From positions 1 to 6,128 of the forward strand of contig JAFDJF010000173.1 of assembly GCA_019307645.1 (NCBI GenBank): a stretch of 6,128 nt of DNA. Reading direction: 5' to 3'. Origin of the DNA: Deltaproteobacteria bacterium (GTDB taxonomy: Bacteria > Desulfobacterota > DSM-4660 > Desulfatiglandales > Desulfatiglandaceae). The position numbers and the translations under genes were made by a program. The notes beneath the pieces were generated by a model. It did not search any database. It was not told the origin of the DNA and saw nothing but the letters and a program-made list of their open reading frames with translations. This document shows positions 1 to 5,147 of this stretch, piece by piece (within the stretch, counting starts at the first letter, position 1; each line of letters opens with the position of its first letter).

Positions 1-61
1 TTAAAAATCATTAGAAAATAAACAGCTTGTCGAAGATCCCGTTGACTTTCACGGGGAACAC

Positions 62-85
62 TTGAACCCTCGAATCCTGGACCCC
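62..85. repeat. Degenerate 8-bp tandem repeat, three units
   Basis: Three adjacent octamers, TTGAACCC (62-69), TCGAATCC (70-77) and TGGACCCC (78-85), fit a TnGAACCC-like consensus. A related phrase, AATCCTGGA (73-81), recurs at 1573-1581 beyond the acyl-CoA dehydrogenase, again close to TTGAAC and GAACCC. This looks like non-coding intergenic repeat DNA. No reading frame or regulatory function is visible. Confidence 0.5.
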
Positions 86-86
86 T

Positions 87-108
87 TTCTCCCAACTAAT
101 TGGGAGAA
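87..108. repeat. Perfect palindrome, 9-bp stem with 4-nt spacer
   Basis: TTCTCCCAA (87-95) and TTGGGAGAA (100-108) are exact reverse complements separated by CTAA. No T-run follows on either strand, so it is not a standard intrinsic terminator. It lies about 130 bp upstream of the acyl-CoA dehydrogenase start. The size and symmetry would suit a dimeric repressor operator or an RNA hairpin; its role is inferred only from position. Confidence 0.55.
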
Positions 109-167
109 GAACCAAAAATTCTTACTTGCTTATATGGCATTTTTATGAGAATTCTAACGCAAGTTTT

Positions 168-186
168 TACTGGGGATCCCCCAGTA
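168..186. repeat. GC-rich hairpin upstream of acyl-CoA dehydrogenase
   Basis: TACTGGGG (168-175) pairs perfectly with CCCCAGTA (179-186) across a 3-nt ATC loop. The bases after it on the plus strand (TCTGTTATTTTAG) are only loosely T-rich, and the minus strand reads into A residues, so terminator function is doubtful. It ends 50 bp before the dehydrogenase ATG and could be a 5'-UTR hairpin or an operator. Confidence 0.5.
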
Positions 187-225
187 TCTGTTATTTTAGA
201 ACCCACTTAATAATTTGAATAAAGG

Positions 226-242
226 AATGACGAAGTATGGAA
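226..242 (+). repeat. 17-bp inverted-repeat copy A, over the dehydrogenase start codon
   Basis: This 17-mer (core AATGACGAAGTATGG) is the exact reverse complement of 1480-1496. It includes the ATG of the acyl-CoA dehydrogenase (237-239) and the spacer after its AAAGGA Shine-Dalgarno sequence (221-226). The downstream copy sits in a larger palindromic repeat, so copy A may be an edge or remnant of the same repeat family. Confidence 0.7.
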
Positions 243-1382
243 GACATTGGTTACAATTTCACAAAAGAGCAGACCGAACTGAGAGATAAGGTAAGGGAAA
301 TTACCGATAAGTATGTTCGGCCGAGAGCAGAAGAAATAGATCAGAAAGGGGAATTCCCCTGGGATATTTTTGACGTTTTCAAGGAAGCCAACCTTTATGG
401 CATAAGCTTTCCAAAGGAATATGGCGGGACGGAAATGGGTGCCATGGCATGTGCGATTACCCTGGAAGAGATCGCAAAGGCATGCACTACTTGCGTCCAG
501 ATCTGCGGACAGCCTATCCTGGGTGCCAAGATGATTGTCGGGGCAGGAAACCATGAACAGAAAGCCAAATATTTGCCTCTGATCGCGAAAGGGGAACTGT
601 TTCCTGCCGTGGCCATGACTGAACCGGAAGCAGGCTCTGATTCAGGTGCCCTTCGCAGCCGCGCCATCAGAAAAGGGGATGACTACATCCTGAATGGCAC
701 AAAAGTCTTCATAACCAACGCTGATGTTGCCACCCTCTTTACTGCATTTGCCAAAACTGACCCCGAAAAAGGCCGAAACGGAATTTCCGCCTTCATTATT
801 GAAAAGGATTCTCCCGGACTTTCAATAGGAAAGGCCGAAGAAAAAATGGGCAGCACCGTCATTCACACGTGTGAAGTGGTTTTTGAAGACTGCGTGGTCC
901 CGAAAGAGAATCTTGTCGGGGAAGAAGGCGAAGGATTCAATATCGGCGGCAGGCTTTTCGGCGAATCAAGATATATTACAGGCTCCCGAGCCATAGGGCT
1001 TGCCCAGGGAGTGCTGGCTTACGCTCTTGATTTTATTAGAGAACATCATATATCCTCCGAACTTGTAGATTCCAAAATAGCGGAAATGGCCACTAAAATC
1101 GAGGCTGGAAGGCAATTGCTGTACAAGGCCTGTTCTGAAGTTGAGAGAAAAAGCAAAGACTCCCGATTTCGTATTTCCATCGCCAAATTCTATTGTTCCA
1201 ATGTTGCAGTAGAAGTCCCCATAATGGCGTTGGATATCTTGGGCAAACATGGCTATTCCGCGCCGTACCCCATTGAAAGAATGATGTGCGATGCAAAGAT
1301 CACACAGATAGCAGAAGGCACCAACCAGATCCAATGTTCAATACTTGCAGGCGCCTTATCCAGGGGGGATCTTACTCTGTAG
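237..1382 (+). CDS. Acyl-CoA dehydrogenase family flavoprotein
   Basis: This 381-aa protein has the usual family length. Members oxidise acyl-CoA thioesters to enoyl-CoA using FAD and pass electrons to ETF. The N-terminal helical part (about 1-120) is followed by the signature MTEPEAGSD (127-135), a beta domain with VFITNA (157-162) and FEDC-VP (216-222), and a C-terminal helical domain. That domain contains YPIERMMCDAKITQIAEGTNQIQ-like sequence (344-366), where E360 aligns with the catalytic Glu of medium-chain enzymes. The start ATG follows AAAGGA by 10 nt. Oddly, the usual R-x-QFG...FQ stretch is missing: residues about 267-281 are around six residues shorter than typical and lack those residues, and the GGxGY motif reads GKHGY (336-340). 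The fold and family are clear, but the substrate cannot be told. No ETF or CoA-ligase gene is adjacent. Confidence 0.93.
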   Translation: MEDIGYNFTKEQTELRDKVREITDKYVRPRAEEIDQKGEFPWDIFDVFKEANLYGISFPKEYGGTEMGAMACAITLEEIAKACTTCVQICGQPILGAKMIVGAGNHEQKAKYLPLIAKGELFPAVAMTEPEAGSDSGALRSRAIRKGDDYILNGTKVFITNADVATLFTAFAKTDPEKGRNGISAFIIEKDSPGLSIGKAEEKMGSTVIHTCEVVFEDCVVPKENLVGEEGEGFNIGGRLFGESRYITGSRAIGLAQGVLAYALDFIREHHISSELVDSKIAEMATKIEAGRQLLYKACSEVERKSKDSRFRISIAKFYCSNVAVEVPIMALDILGKHGYSAPYPIERMMCDAKITQIAEGTNQIQCSILAGALSRGDLTL

Positions 1383-1392
1383 TCAAATTAAG

Positions 1393-1550
1393 ACCGAATA
1401 ACGAATATCGATTAAATGAACTCCGAATGACGAAGGAAGGAGTTTTTATCAATTATATAAAACAAATAGAGCGAAGCGATTCCATACTTCGTCATTTGTC
1501 ATTCCTACCCATAGGTCACGTCTTTAGCGTGATTCGATATTCTGCGGTTT
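1393..1550. repeat. MITE-like nested palindromic element (putative)
   Basis: Outer arms GAATATCGA (1403-1411) and TCGATATTC (1534-1542) are exact inverted repeats. ACCG (1393-1396) and CGGT (1545-1548) extend the symmetry imperfectly. Inner arms AATGACGAAG (1426-1435) and CTTCGTCATT (1487-1496) are also inverted, and a small TCACG/CGTGA hairpin lies at 1516-1532. The nesting suggests a folded, non-autonomous repeat about 150 bp long. No transposase is encoded, and edges and target duplication cannot be defined from one copy. Confidence 0.45.
1480..1496 (-). repeat. 17-bp inverted-repeat copy B
   Basis: Exact reverse complement of 226-242. It forms part of the inner right arm of the palindromic element in this gap, so the acyl-CoA dehydrogenase gene is bracketed by the two copies in inverted orientation. 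Confidence 0.7.
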
Positions 1551-1620
1551 AAAATATTTCCCGCATGGTATCAATCCTGGATACTTGAACATATTGAGAA
1601 CCCTTAATTTAACGGCATTG

Positions 1621-1634
1621 ACTGATCACTGATC
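1621..1634. repeat. 7-bp tandem duplication (ACTGATC x2)
   Basis: ACTGATC occurs twice back to back and creates TGATCACTGATCA (1623-1635), symmetric except at its central base. It could be a short operator-like site or simple slippage. No function can be assigned. Confidence 0.35.
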
Positions 1635-1723
1635 ACTTCAGTGCTGTAACCCCCGGACGATTGGCAACAAACAACGGACAACACCAAGTTCTGCACAATT
1701 CCATAGTTTTTCCGCAATATTCC

Positions 1724-1765
1724 AGGAGGCTGTCCGAGAATAGCAATTTTTTCGGACAGCCTCCT
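1724..1765. repeat. Perfect palindrome, 14-bp stem with 14-nt loop
   Basis: AGGAGGCTGTCCGA (1724-1737) and TCGGACAGCCTCCT (1752-1765) are exact reverse complements around a loop containing a T-run. Neither flank has a T-tract after the stem, so a classic terminator is unlikely. The arms resemble terminal inverted repeats of small mobile elements or a dispersed intergenic palindrome. The right arm ends 127 bp before the HIT start codon, so it could also form a strong hairpin in a leader transcript. Confidence 0.7.
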
Positions 1766-1783
1766 AGCTGAATCTCAGACCTT

Positions 1784-1800
1784 CCTGTTGGAACAACAGG
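1784..1800 (+). other. Small hairpin, weak terminator-like
   Basis: CCTGTTG (1784-1790) pairs with CAACAGG (1794-1800) over a GAA loop and is followed by CTTTTC. The stem is only 7 bp and the T-run is short and interrupted, so termination would be weak at best. It lies about 90 bp upstream of the HIT start. Confidence 0.3.
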
Positions 1801-1879
1801 CTTTTCAAAAATGTAACAGCAGTGCTTTGCCAAATTGCCCCGGCTTTACAGTTTCGCCGGACCCAATGGCTCAATGGAA

Positions 1880-1886
1880 AAGGAGG
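1880..1886 (+). promoter_or_regulatory. Strong ribosome binding site that fixes the HIT GTG start
   Basis: AAGGAGG lies six bases before the GTG at 1893. It supports that GTG over in-frame starts further upstream, whose extra residues (such as the stretch around PDPMAQWKRRK) do not resemble the N-terminus of HIT proteins. Confidence 0.85.
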
Positions 1887-1892
1887 AAAATC

Positions 1893-2312
1893 GTGGAAGA
1901 CTGCATTTTTTGCAAAATCATTAGAGGGGAGATTCCTTCCTTCAAGGTTTATGAAGACGACCGCGTCTTCGCTTTTGAGGATATTAATCCCATTTCTGAA
2001 GGTCACACCCTGGTTATTCCCAAAAGGCATGCACAGGATCTCTGGGAAATCCCGGGTGAAGACCTGGCCGCGGTCCACCTTGCTTCCCAAAAAATTATTC
2101 GGGCGATAAAAGAAGCCCTTAATCCTACCGGCATAGCCTGTCTTCAATTAAACGGCCGTGGCGTCAACCAGGAGGTAATGCACTATCACCTTCACCTTGT
2201 TCCGCGTACCGGCGGGGACCCCGAACTTCCTTTGACCACTTGGGAAATCAGGCAAGGAGACCTTGAGAAAATCAAACAAACTGCCGATAACATTGTTGCT
2301 GCCATCAGGTAG
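1893..2312 (+). CDS. HIT-family nucleotide-binding hydrolase
   Basis: The 139-aa length is typical of bacterial HIT (histidine triad) proteins, which hydrolyse or transfer nucleotides from substrates such as phosphoramidates or dinucleoside polyphosphates. The family start EDCIFCKII (2-10) gives a C-x2-C pair (C4, C7) that in many relatives binds zinc together with histidines. The segment FEDINPISEGHTLVIPKRH (28-46) is classic, and the triad HYHLHLVPR (97-105) supplies H97, H99 and H101. By family knowledge the middle His (H99) is the nucleophile. The GTG start is set by an AAGGAGG site. The signalling cluster begins 85 bp downstream on the same strand, but nothing shows a functional link and this may be a housekeeping neighbour. 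The exact substrate is unknown. Confidence 0.95.
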   Translation: MEDCIFCKIIRGEIPSFKVYEDDRVFAFEDINPISEGHTLVIPKRHAQDLWEIPGEDLAAVHLASQKIIRAIKEALNPTGIACLQLNGRGVNQEVMHYHLHLVPRTGGDPELPLTTWEIRQGDLEKIKQTADNIVAAIR

Positions 2313-2397
2313 CCGAAACCGATATCACTCAAGGATCAAGTTGGGACGCCTCCCTGGGAAACAGAGGCCATATGATTCATTATTCAGGAGCTGAACT

Positions 2398-3093
2398 ATG
2401 TCTGAATGGATAATAAGCCTGAACGACAAGGTAATTAAAAGTTTTACCATTAAAGAAGGTTGGAAATTAACCATCGGCAGAGGCGCTGATGCCGATGTTA
2501 TTGTTGATAATACGGCCATTTCGCGGGAACATACCTCGCTTGAACTTAAAGACGGTCTTTATATTCTCTCAGACCTTGGAAGCCTGAACGGAACCTTTGT
2601 TAATGGTAAAAAAATAAAAGGGGCCGAATATATTACCCAAGACGATAACATCAAGCTGGGGAAATTCAAACTCTCCGTCAGTAAAGGCCCTGAACAAGAG
2701 TTGACGTCATCGTACGGAGCACACCCGGATACGGATGACAAGACAATTATCGTCAGTTCAAAACATCTTGCCGGCATGGCAGCGGACTCCGACGTAAAAA
2801 AGCCCGAGCACCAATTGATCCTGATGGAAGGGAATGCAGCGCCCATGAAAATCTCTCTCAAAGGGAAAAGCAGTATTAAAATTGGGAAAGCCCCATCGTG
2901 CGACTTGGTTCTGTCGGGGTTGTTTATTGCTGACGCCCAACTCTATATTGTCCAACATAAAGATAAATATAAGATCATCCCGCAACGAAGCTGGGCGAAA
3001 ACTTTTTTGAACGGAACAAAAATCAAACACGAACAGATCTTGAAAAAAGGAGATATCATTAAAATTCGTTCAATAAAAATCCGCTTTTATTAA
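2398..3093 (+). CDS. Double FHA-domain protein (one intact, one degenerate)
   Basis: A 231-aa soluble protein with no signal peptide or membrane segment. The N-terminal FHA domain (about 5-95) keeps the phosphothreonine-binding residues: GR (27-28), S42-R-E-H45 and N64-G-T66, with the following NG turn at 69-70. A linker (about 96-137) carries DTDDKTIIV (111-119), a likely phospho-acceptor site at T116. The C-terminal region (about 138-231) aligns as a second FHA fold (KIGKAPSCDLVL, then KTFLNGTKI), but K164, A178, Q181 and A200 replace the Arg, Ser, His and Asn that contact phosphothreonine. Its NGT (205-207) falls at the second turn, not the binding loop. AGGAG (2386-2390) lies seven bases before the ATG. 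It probably acts as an adaptor for the neighbouring kinase and phosphatase; partners are inferred from context. Confidence 0.9.
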   Translation: MSEWIISLNDKVIKSFTIKEGWKLTIGRGADADVIVDNTAISREHTSLELKDGLYILSDLGSLNGTFVNGKKIKGAEYITQDDNIKLGKFKLSVSKGPEQELTSSYGAHPDTDDKTIIVSSKHLAGMAADSDVKKPEHQLILMEGNAAPMKISLKGKSSIKIGKAPSCDLVLSGLFIADAQLYIVQHKDKYKIIPQRSWAKTFLNGTKIKHEQILKKGDIIKIRSIKIRFY

Positions 3094-3202
3094 ACAGTGT
3101 CCACCCATAACTGATTGGGATATTTTGTTAAAGCTCAAGTATATTGATTTGCGGACAGATTTTTTCAACAAGCCAAATAAATCATCCCTATAACATTCCT
3201 TT

Positions 3203-3208
3203 TATAAT
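3203..3208 (+). promoter_or_regulatory. Possible -10 element before the phosphatase gene
   Basis: A consensus TATAAT lies in an AT-rich stretch within the 252-bp gap between the double-FHA and phosphatase genes, 138 nt before the chosen ATG. No good -35 hexamer is seen 16-18 bp upstream (around 3180-3185), and no extended -10 TG. If real, it would drive phosphatase, cyclase and kinase separately from the FHA gene. Confidence 0.3.
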
Positions 3209-3345
3209 TCAATAAGTTAACCCATCAGCAAAGGCTTCACTGATCAATGGATATGATCCCCGGCCAAGTAAAAGGCCGTTACTGTTCATGTCCACCTAAA
3301 CTTAAAGCCCCTTTTTACCGATATATTGAGTTGGGAGAACCTGAT

Positions 3346-4119
3346 ATGATCAGACTTTTAAAAAAAGTATTTGGTAATTCGCAGCAGCGTATTTCCAGCT
3401 GCGGCAGAACCGATACCGGCAGAGTACGAAGCCATAATGAAGACAATTTTTGCATTCTGGCAGACCGGAAGATATTTGTCGTTGCGGATGGAATGGGAGG
3501 TCATAACGCAGGGGAGGTGGCCAGTCAGGTCGCCATCGAAACTCTGGACAAATACCTCTCAAAAGATGCAATCCGCAAAGTGAAGGGGAATCGGGAGGAG
3601 ATCCGGCATTTTCTTATCAAAGGATTTCATCATACCAATGATGCGGTTATGAAAATGGCACAGGAAGATGAATCCAGAAACGGCATGGGCTGCACCCTGG
3701 TCAGCGGCCTGATAGATGGTGACCTGTTACATACCTGCCATGTTGGCGATGCACGATGTTATATCGCAGATGAGCAGGGTCTTAAGCAAGTGACCAATGA
3801 CCATTCAGTTATTGCCGCCTATGAAGAAAAAGCCGGGTCAGGGGACACAAGCGACCTGAAAAGGCCCCCAAGACAAGTAATCACCAGGGCCATCGGTTTC
3901 CCTTTCCCGGAAGATCCGGAATACCATTGCCGGGAACTTCAGCCCGGTAACCGGCTGCTTCTGTGCTCTGACGGTCTCTGGTCCATGGTAGATGACAAAC
4001 AGATTCACGATATCCTCATGTCTGCTGAGACCACGGAACAGGCCAGTGACACACTGATCCAGGAGGCAAACATGGCCGGTGGCACAGATAACATTACGGC
4101 TGTTGTTGTTTATTGCTGA
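3346..4119 (+). CDS. PP2C-family Ser/Thr protein phosphatase
   Basis: A 257-aa single-domain PPM/PP2C phosphatase, which removes phosphate from Ser/Thr using a two-metal centre. The motifs run in order: R28-S-H-N-E-D33 (phosphate-contacting Arg and metal Asp), VADGMGGH-AGE (46-57, D48), GMGCTL (113-118), HVGDARCYI (132-140), NDHS (151-154), ITRAIG (179-184), LLLCSDGLW (204-212, D209) and GTDNITAVVV (246-255, D248). All four expected metal-binding Asp are present. No transmembrane or sensor domain is fused. The chosen ATG has GGGAG eight bases upstream and starts just before the conserved domain. An in-frame ATG at 3247 would add 33 residues unlike the family. It is the likely eraser for the kinase encoded downstream, and the cyclase gene follows 68 bp later. 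Confidence 0.94.
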   Translation: MIRLLKKVFGNSQQRISSCGRTDTGRVRSHNEDNFCILADRKIFVVADGMGGHNAGEVASQVAIETLDKYLSKDAIRKVKGNREEIRHFLIKGFHHTNDAVMKMAQEDESRNGMGCTLVSGLIDGDLLHTCHVGDARCYIADEQGLKQVTNDHSVIAAYEEKAGSGDTSDLKRPPRQVITRAIGFPFPEDPEYHCRELQPGNRLLLCSDGLWSMVDDKQIHDILMSAETTEQASDTLIQEANMAGGTDNITAVVVYC

Positions 4120-4156
4120 TTTTCATAACCTGACGATTCCGTAAAAAGTCCGTCTA

Positions 4157-4170
4157 CTGGAATGATCCAG
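4157..4170 (+). other. Short hairpin upstream of the cyclase start
   Basis: CTGGA (4157-4161) pairs with TCCAG (4166-4170) over ATGA, in the 68-bp gap between phosphatase and cyclase genes and just before a weak GGGA Shine-Dalgarno (4177-4180). The 5-bp stem is short and may be chance, but in an mRNA it could affect ribosome access. Confidence 0.25.
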
Positions 4171-4187
4171 AAACATGGGAAAAACGG

Positions 4188-5099
4188 ATGACACGAGAAA
4201 ATATAACTTTAGCGATTCTTTTTGCTGACGTCGCAGACAGCACCAAAATTTATGAAACCCTGGGCAATGAAGCTGCCCAAAAGTTGATAGGGGACTGTAT
4301 TTCTCTCCTCTCAAAGGTGACCGAAAGTCATCAAGGGACAGTGATCAAGACCATAGGCGACGAGATAATGTGTACGTTTCCAACCACTGGCGATGCGGTT
4401 GCGGCTGCAATGAATATGAACCGTAATCTCGCAAATATGTCTGTTGACGGCAATCCGGGGGCATTTCCTCCCAATATCTACGTGGGCATCCAGCTCGGGC
4501 CTGTCATCAGGGAAGATAACGATGTGTTCGGAGACGCAGTAAACGTTGCCGCCCGGATGGCAGCATTGGCAAAACAGCGACAGATCATCACCACAGAAGA
4601 GACCGTTGAGGCAATGCATTCGGATTTTAAAAGTACGGCCCGGTATGTTGACAAAACCAACATCAAAGGCAAGTCCGGAGAGACCAAAATCTATGAAATA
4701 ATGTGGGAGGAAAAGGACGAAACCATTATGATGGATGCCAGCCTCGACTCCCTGATTATAGAAACCCGTCTGGAGCTGAAGTTTGGAGATCAAACCCTTG
4801 AGGTCGATCAGAATCACCCCAGCGTCACTTTGGGACGGCAAAGCCACAATGATATGGTAATAGATGACATTCGTGTTTCTCGAACCCATGCACGCATCGA
4901 ATACCGCCGGGGGAAATTCGTACTAATAGATCAAAGCACAAACGGAACCTATGCTATTTTGCAGGGAGAAAAGAGCATCAAACTCAAACGCGATGAAGCG
5001 GTGTTGCACGGAAATGGGATTATCAGCCTTGGCCGGAAAACGGTCCGGAATGAATCCGAAAAAGTCACCCTCATACACTTTGAGGTAAAACTCATATAG
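4188..5099 (+). CDS. Class III adenylate cyclase fused to a C-terminal FHA domain
   Basis: A 303-aa soluble protein predicted to make cAMP from ATP. The cyclase domain (about 6-172) has both metal-binding Asp, in FADVADST (D14) and KTIGDE (D58). It also has K54 and D112, which match the adenine-selecting Lys/Asp pair of adenylyl cyclases, and N119 and R123 in GDAVNVAARM, which match the transition-state residues. Having all of them on one chain predicts an active homodimer with two sites. A linker (173-192) contains EKDETIMMD (175-183), a candidate phosphorylation site at T179. The FHA domain (about 195-295) keeps G216-R217, S231-R-T-H234 and N252-G-T254, so it should bind phosphothreonine. 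Cyclase activity is therefore probably controlled by phosphopeptide binding, within the chain or from a partner; this is inference. The kinase gene follows 48 bp later. Confidence 0.94.
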   Translation: MTRENITLAILFADVADSTKIYETLGNEAAQKLIGDCISLLSKVTESHQGTVIKTIGDEIMCTFPTTGDAVAAAMNMNRNLANMSVDGNPGAFPPNIYVGIQLGPVIREDNDVFGDAVNVAARMAALAKQRQIITTEETVEAMHSDFKSTARYVDKTNIKGKSGETKIYEIMWEEKDETIMMDASLDSLIIETRLELKFGDQTLEVDQNHPSVTLGRQSHNDMVIDDIRVSRTHARIEYRRGKFVLIDQSTNGTYAILQGEKSIKLKRDEAVLHGNGIISLGRKTVRNESEKVTLIHFEVKLI

Positions 5100-5147
5100 C
5101 ATTTTCTTGCCCGTTTCTCCTTTCACAATCTGGAATAACTTGACATC

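Larger units (their letters stand above)
1383..1892. other. Long non-coding gap (510 bp) rich in repeats
   Basis: No convincing gene is seen between the dehydrogenase and the HIT gene. The gap holds a nested palindromic element (about 1393-1550), a 7-bp tandem duplication (1621-1634), a 14-bp-stem palindrome (1724-1765) and a small hairpin (1784-1800). No clear intrinsic terminator for the dehydrogenase is visible just after its stop codon. The promoter for the HIT gene probably lies here, but no good -35/-10 pair stands out. Confidence 0.6.

Noticed and set aside
42..70. Sigma-70 promoter with TTGACT as -35
   Set aside because: The hexamer at the right distance (AACCCT) is a very poor -10 and lies within the octamer repeat.
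1286..1552. Open frame of 88 codons overlapping the end of the dehydrogenase and the downstream repeat
   Set aside because: It begins inside the dehydrogenase in another frame, runs through palindromic repeat DNA, has no ribosome binding site and resembles no family.
1724..1765. Intrinsic terminator
   Set aside because: The stem is strong but no T-tract follows on either strand; the only T-run is in the loop.
1788..1892. Upstream in-frame start for the HIT protein
   Set aside because: The extra 35 residues are unlike HIT N-termini, the first codon lies inside a hairpin, and the strong AAGGAGG site points to the GTG at 1893.
3260..3280. CGGCC/GGCCG hairpin near the upstream phosphatase ATG
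   Set aside because: The stem is only 5 bp with an 8-nt loop, well within chance for this sequence.
4311..4889. Long minus-strand open frame (192 codons) opposite the cyclase
   Set aside because: It lies entirely antisense to a cyclase-FHA gene with clear conserved motifs. The translation has no recognisable domain, so it is a shadow of codon bias.
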